This document shows, in pieces, positions 63,371-64,000 of a stretch of DNA of 64,000 bases (position 1 is the first letter of the stretch; each line of letters begins with the position of its first letter). The DNA comes from Neostapfia colusana. Lineage: Eukaryota > Streptophyta > Magnoliopsida > Poales > Poaceae. Position numbers and translations under genes: made by a program. The stretch is from the NCBI GenBank assembly GCA_030760725.1, contig JASWHV010000010.1, positions 39,561,760-39,625,759 of the forward strand, in the 5' to 3' direction. The notes under the pieces were generated by a model. That model had not been told where the DNA came from, made no database searches, and was given only the letters and a program-made list of their open reading frames with translations.

Positions 63371-64000
63371 TCCTCCTTTGACAATGTATTTAGCAAGGTA
63401 CAAAAGAGAAATTTTAATTTGTTATGAGCACATTATAACATATACATATAAAACAAAGCTCATCCAAATCATACTATCAAGTAACTTACATTAACACATC
63501 AATGAGATACAGAAAGTAGTGTAAGCCATGCTAGAGATCAAGTGTAATTTTCAATTTAAGCAAGTCATGATCTCACAAACTTAACTATTTCAAGAACTGA
63601 AAGCATGACACTTGTTGCTGCATTTTATGTAACACTTAAAGCACAAATTTTGATCTTTTGACATTTGCAAGAGATTATGTGCAGCATCAACCTTATTCTA
63701 ACCAACCAAGCCAAGCCTATGTCATTTGACAGTCAGAAGCTTAAGGACATGGTTTTAGTCATACACAACTCCTTTCAAGTTCATATCTAAGTGCAATGAC
63801 AAGACATCTCAAAAGAAGAAGTGCAATGCATGCATATTCTCTTGATATTTTCTAATTTTTTTATTTGAACATAAAAACTCAACATGTGAGTTCATTACTT
63901 GATTAATTCTTTATGATTAAAAGCACTTGTGAGCATGCAACAAGTTTAAAACAGCGAGAAAGTTTGACCATGACCAGATTTAGTGTAAATAATTATTCCA

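Larger units (their letters stand above)
61309..64000 (-). mobile_element. Element J: LTR retrotransposon, probably Copia SIRE/Maximus-like (partial)
   Basis: Minus-strand 3' LTR (61309-63050) followed by internal sequence to the window edge. Evidence: TG...CA ends, a polypurine motif (CAAGGGGGAGAT on the minus strand at 63062-63051) next to the LTR, and several more CAAAGGGGGAG-like motifs. The GAGGGGGGTGAAT word near the left end is typical of SIRE/Maximus-type Copia LTRs in my memory. 63051-64000 has no conserved ORF. The TSD candidate is CTGGC (61304-61308); its partner is outside the window. Confidence 0.65.

Noticed and set aside
1..64000. Host protein-coding gene, tRNA, rRNA, CRISPR array or bacterial-type operon
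   Set aside because: Nearly every stretch could be assigned to a retrotransposon or an LTR; I saw no other recognisable gene or RNA.

Overview
The window is plant intergenic heterochromatin, almost certainly from a grass (Poaceae). It consists of nested retrotransposons, and I see no host gene, tRNA, rRNA or CRISPR array. The grass assignment rests on element types I recognise: chromodomain Ty3/gypsy elements with ~4 kb LTRs (Del/Tekay-like), a Tat-lineage Ty3/gypsy element with an antisense accessory ORF, an RTE-type LINE ending in TTG repeats, and a probable SIRE/Maximus-like Copia LTR. No species can be named.

Layout, left to right. Element A (+, chromovirus) shows its integrase end (1-1035) and a 3' LTR (1102-4366 and 19808-20621). 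That LTR is split by element B (4367-19802), a complete 15,436-bp chromovirus with 5-bp target-site duplications (TSDs) and almost identical 4,046-bp LTRs. B carries an accessory coiled-coil ORF upstream of an intact gag-pol. A itself sits in a minus-strand LTR fragment, C (20622-23409). The host of C is D, an old minus-strand Tat element seen at 23410-26682, 46005-46660 and 61127-61308. D's integrase is split by E, a ~4.96-kb minus-strand solo LTR (26683-30424 plus 44792-46004, TSD gcagc). E is split by F (30425-44786, minus strand, TSD tggcg), a decayed chromovirus. F's 5' LTR was hit by an intact full-length RTE-type LINE (38410-41846). Further right lies I (46661-57821), a relative of B with premature stops and no 3' end, then chimeric LTR pieces G and H (57822-61126), a last scrap of D, and J (61309-64000), a minus-strand probable Copia element running off the window.

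Inferred order of insertion: D is oldest; C, E, I, H and J entered it; F entered E; the LINE entered F; A entered C; B entered A last. B is the only complete LTR element with intact genes, and the LINE ORF is also intact.

The most unusual signal is inside the LTRs of the A/B/C/E/G/H/I group. Diverged copies share three stem-loops, two of which keep pairing through compensatory changes. One of these presents a nearly invariant loop (GTTTCTTGTTTGATTG). The copies also share two short exon-like segments whose reading frame survives sequence drift and which sit beside splice-like junctions. With a weak TATA-like motif near the left of the LTR and poly(A) signals near its right end, each LTR looks like a self-contained transcription unit, most of it transcribed. 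B, I and F also have consensus 3' splice sites abutting their start codons, which suggests expression from spliced RNAs.
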